Shown: piece by piece, positions 41,587 through 43,145 of the stretch
Layout of the letters: every line of letters begins with the position of its first letter
How positions within the stretch are numbered: position 1 is the first letter of the stretch
NCBI GenBank assembly: GCA_018658305.1
Contig: JABHVM010000007.1
Span: forward strand, 1 to 43,145
DNA: 43,145 nucleotides
Direction of reading: 5' to 3'
From: Thiotrichales bacterium
Lineage (GTDB): Bacteria > Pseudomonadota > Gammaproteobacteria > GCF-002020875
The notes under the pieces: model-generated
Told to the model about the DNA's origin: nothing
Seen by the model: the letters and a program-made list of their open reading frames with translations, nothing else
The model's database searches: none
Translations under genes and position numbers: made by a program

Positions 41587-42801
41587 ATGAAAAGAGTTGT
41601 CTACAGTGGAATTGAAGGGCGCAGCTTAGGATACTGGAGTATGATGGGAGTACTAGCTCTCTTCATCCTGCTAGCTGCTGGATCATTTCTCTATATGGAG
41701 CATAGTGGTCACCATGTGACAGGAATGAATAACCAAATTGTGTGGGGAATTCCACATGTCTTTGCAATATTCTTGATCGTTGCCGCCTCTGGCGCACTAA
41801 ATGTTGCCTCCATCTCTTCCGTCTTTAACCAATCCATCTATAAGCCGATGGCAAGAATGTCGGCAATTTTAGCGTTGACTCTATTGGCGGGCGGCTTAGT
41901 GGTGTTACTGTTAGACTTAGGACGTGCAGATCGCCTAATTGTGGCGATTACCACCTACAACTTTAAATCTATCTTTGCATGGAATATTATGTTGTATACA
42001 GGTTTTTTTGTAATTGTCTTAACTTATCTCTGGACGATGTTTGACCCTGCAATGCATAAACATACTCGTAAAGCTGGAACCGCTGCCTTTATCTGGCGAC
42101 TAGTGTTAACTACTGGTACAGGTTCTATTTTTGGATTTCTCTCTGCGCGGCAAGGATATGATGCTGCTATTATGGCACCAATGTTCATCATTATGTCATT
42201 CGCATTCGGTAAGGCATTTTTCTTGATCTTACTTCTAGGGATATATAATTTAACCAACCGCTCAATCAGTGCAGATCTTATTGAACGCCTGAAAAATTTA
42301 TTTGGTGTATTTGTAGCAGCAGTTCTATACTTTGCAGTAGTGTTCCATATTACAAATTTATACGCAGCAGAACATGCCGATTATGAGAGCTTTATATTGG
42401 TGAATGGTGGAATTTATACAGCTATCTTCTGGATCGGACAGGTCTTAATTGGTGGGGTAATTCCTCTAATTTTACTCTACTCCCCTATGTTTGCCCATAG
42501 CGTTAAGTCAATAGTGACGGCATCTATATTAGTGATCGTTGGTGGGTTTGCGAATATTTATGGGATTGTAGTAGGTGGACAAGTGTTCCCACTCTCACTC
42601 TTCCCTGGACAAGAGGTTAGTAGTAGCTTTGGTGATGGAGTGGTGAACAGTTATGTCCCATCTCTACCAGAGATCCTACTTGGTTTAGGGGGAGTTGCTG
42701 TAGCGATGGGACTCTTCTTGTTTGCTATAAAAGTGCTACGCTTGGTGCCAAACAATCTAAATGCAGAGCATACTGAAACTACATCAGAAGTCCCTTGTTA
42801 A
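41587..42801 (+). CDS. dsrP: DsrP, NrfD-like quinone-interacting membrane subunit
   Basis: A 404-residue integral membrane protein with about ten helices of the NrfD/PsrC type. Typical features are VLLLDLGRADR near helix 3 and the following TYNFKSIFAWNIMLY. It has no heme motifs and is thought to exchange electrons between quinol and DsrO. AAGGAAT precedes the ATG. dsrN starts 15 bases after its stop, continuing the operon. Confidence 0.95.
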   Translation: MKRVVYSGIEGRSLGYWSMMGVLALFILLAAGSFLYMEHSGHHVTGMNNQIVWGIPHVFAIFLIVAASGALNVASISSVFNQSIYKPMARMSAILALTLLAGGLVVLLLDLGRADRLIVAITTYNFKSIFAWNIMLYTGFFVIVLTYLWTMFDPAMHKHTRKAGTAAFIWRLVLTTGTGSIFGFLSARQGYDAAIMAPMFIIMSFAFGKAFFLILLLGIYNLTNRSISADLIERLKNLFGVFVAAVLYFAVVFHITNLYAAEHADYESFILVNGGIYTAIFWIGQVLIGGVIPLILLYSPMFAHSVKSIVTASILVIVGGFANIYGIVVGGQVFPLSLFPGQEVSSSFGDGVVNSYVPSLPEILLGLGGVAVAMGLFLFAIKVLRLVPNNLNAEHTETTSEVPC

Positions 42802-42816
42802 GAGGTTGAACCCTAT

Positions 42817-43145
42817 ATGGGTGTCTACATCTCTGCTGCACACAAATCATCAGGTAAAACTACTGTAACCTTAGGGCTCTGTGCTGCTTATGCAGCACGG
42901 GGTTTAAAGGTCTCCCCATTCAAAAAAGGTCCTGACTATATAGACCCAATGTGGCTCACAAAAGCTGCAACCACCCCATGCTATAATCTAGATTTCTATA
43001 CTATGGCGAGAGATGAGATAACCTCTCTCTATCGGCAGAAGAGTCATTTCTCAGATTTAACTATAGTTGAGGGTAATAAGGGACTCTATGATGGGCTCTC
43101 AATAGATGGGAGCGATAGTAATGGCGCTATGGTAAAACTATTAGA
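42817..43145 (+). CDS. dsrN: DsrN, cobyrinic acid a,c-diamide synthase-like (partial, cut by window end)
   Basis: The first 109 codons of a CobB/CbiA-type amidase. The P-loop reads SAAHKSSGKTT (about 6-16), followed by FKKGPDYIDP (about 35-44) and VEGNKGLYDG (about 86-95), all typical. In sulfur oxidisers DsrN amidates siroheme to make the siroheme amide cofactor of DsrAB. AGAGGTT lies ahead of the ATG. Position after dsrP matches the A. vinosum order. The C-terminal glutaminase half is outside the window. Confidence 0.93.
   Translation, partial: MGVYISAAHKSSGKTTVTLGLCAAYAARGLKVSPFKKGPDYIDPMWLTKAATTPCYNLDFYTMARDEITSLYRQKSHFSDLTIVEGNKGLYDGLSIDGSDSNGAMVKLL

Noticed and set aside
1-43145. tRNA, rRNA, CRISPR arrays, transposases and integrases
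   Set aside because: Looked for by eye on both strands; no cloverleaf-like tRNA, repeat-spacer pattern or recombinase motif was recognised. A covariance-model scan was not possible.

Overview
The window is an AT-rich stretch of chromosome from a gammaproteobacterial sulfur oxidiser. The main evidence is a complete oxidative-type dissimilatory sulfite reductase cluster, in the order dsrA-B-E-F-H-C-M-K-L-J-O-P-N, at the right end. It is the order known from Allochromatium vinosum and related free-living or symbiotic sulfur oxidisers. dsrEFH and dsrL mark the oxidative direction of the pathway. RfaH, a YrbG-KdsD pair and KDO metabolism fit a Gram-negative gammaproteobacterium. The genus cannot be named from the sequence alone. 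No rRNA, tRNA, CRISPR array, integrase or insertion sequence was seen, and no gap between genes exceeds 300 bases.

Layout. 0-4 kb: a Fic protein with its own winged-helix domain and a likely operator; a glutamine-dependent asparagine-synthase-type amidotransferase translationally coupled to a SPOR-domain membrane protein. 4-6.7 kb: a YrbG-type cation antiporter and KdsD, facing a thioredoxin-like gene and a small unknown gene. 6.7-9.5 kb: a PilX-like pilin, a GspE/PilB-type ATPase and NadC, whose reading frames overlap one another. 9.5-12.7 kb, minus strand: fmdB-aspS-nadA. 12.8-16.1 kb: an Atm1-type ABC exporter, RfaH and a short-chain dehydrogenase. 16.2-20.6 kb: a small DNA-binding-like gene, a DUF255 thioredoxin-domain protein, hemL and an unknown coiled-coil protein.

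20.6-30.3 kb holds an aa3/caa3-type cytochrome c oxidase locus on the minus strand: ctaC (with fused cytochrome c), ctaD, a hidden 43-residue membrane peptide, ctaG, ctaE, a DUF2909 protein, SURF1, a Sco-like protein, ctaB, a 98-residue membrane protein and ctaA. A plus-strand gene for an odd heme-copper-oxidase subunit I-like protein sits inside this locus. It keeps the heme histidines but appears to lack the CuB His-His pair.

30.3-43.1 kb: two small unrecognised genes precede dsrA, and the second looks like the first gene of the dsr transcript. The dsr promoter (TTGACA-N16-TAGTAT) is followed by three ACCTG-centred direct repeats spaced exactly 25 bp apart. A 10-base exact inverted match to one repeat lies before dsrM. 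DsrEFH and DsrC carry sulfur to and from DsrAB, DsrL supplies or accepts electrons, and the DsrMKJOP membrane complex links DsrC to the quinone pool and periplasm. The neighbouring oxidase would be a natural terminal electron acceptor, so the right half reads as a sulfur-to-oxygen respiratory block.

Two window-wide patterns stand out. Several genes without a Shine-Dalgarno sequence have a -10-like hexamer only 4-10 bases before the start codon, suggesting leaderless mRNAs. Several intergenic gaps contain short tandem repeats of 7, 12 or 15 bp, including a degenerate AATTAAC heptad on both sides of the ABC exporter gene.
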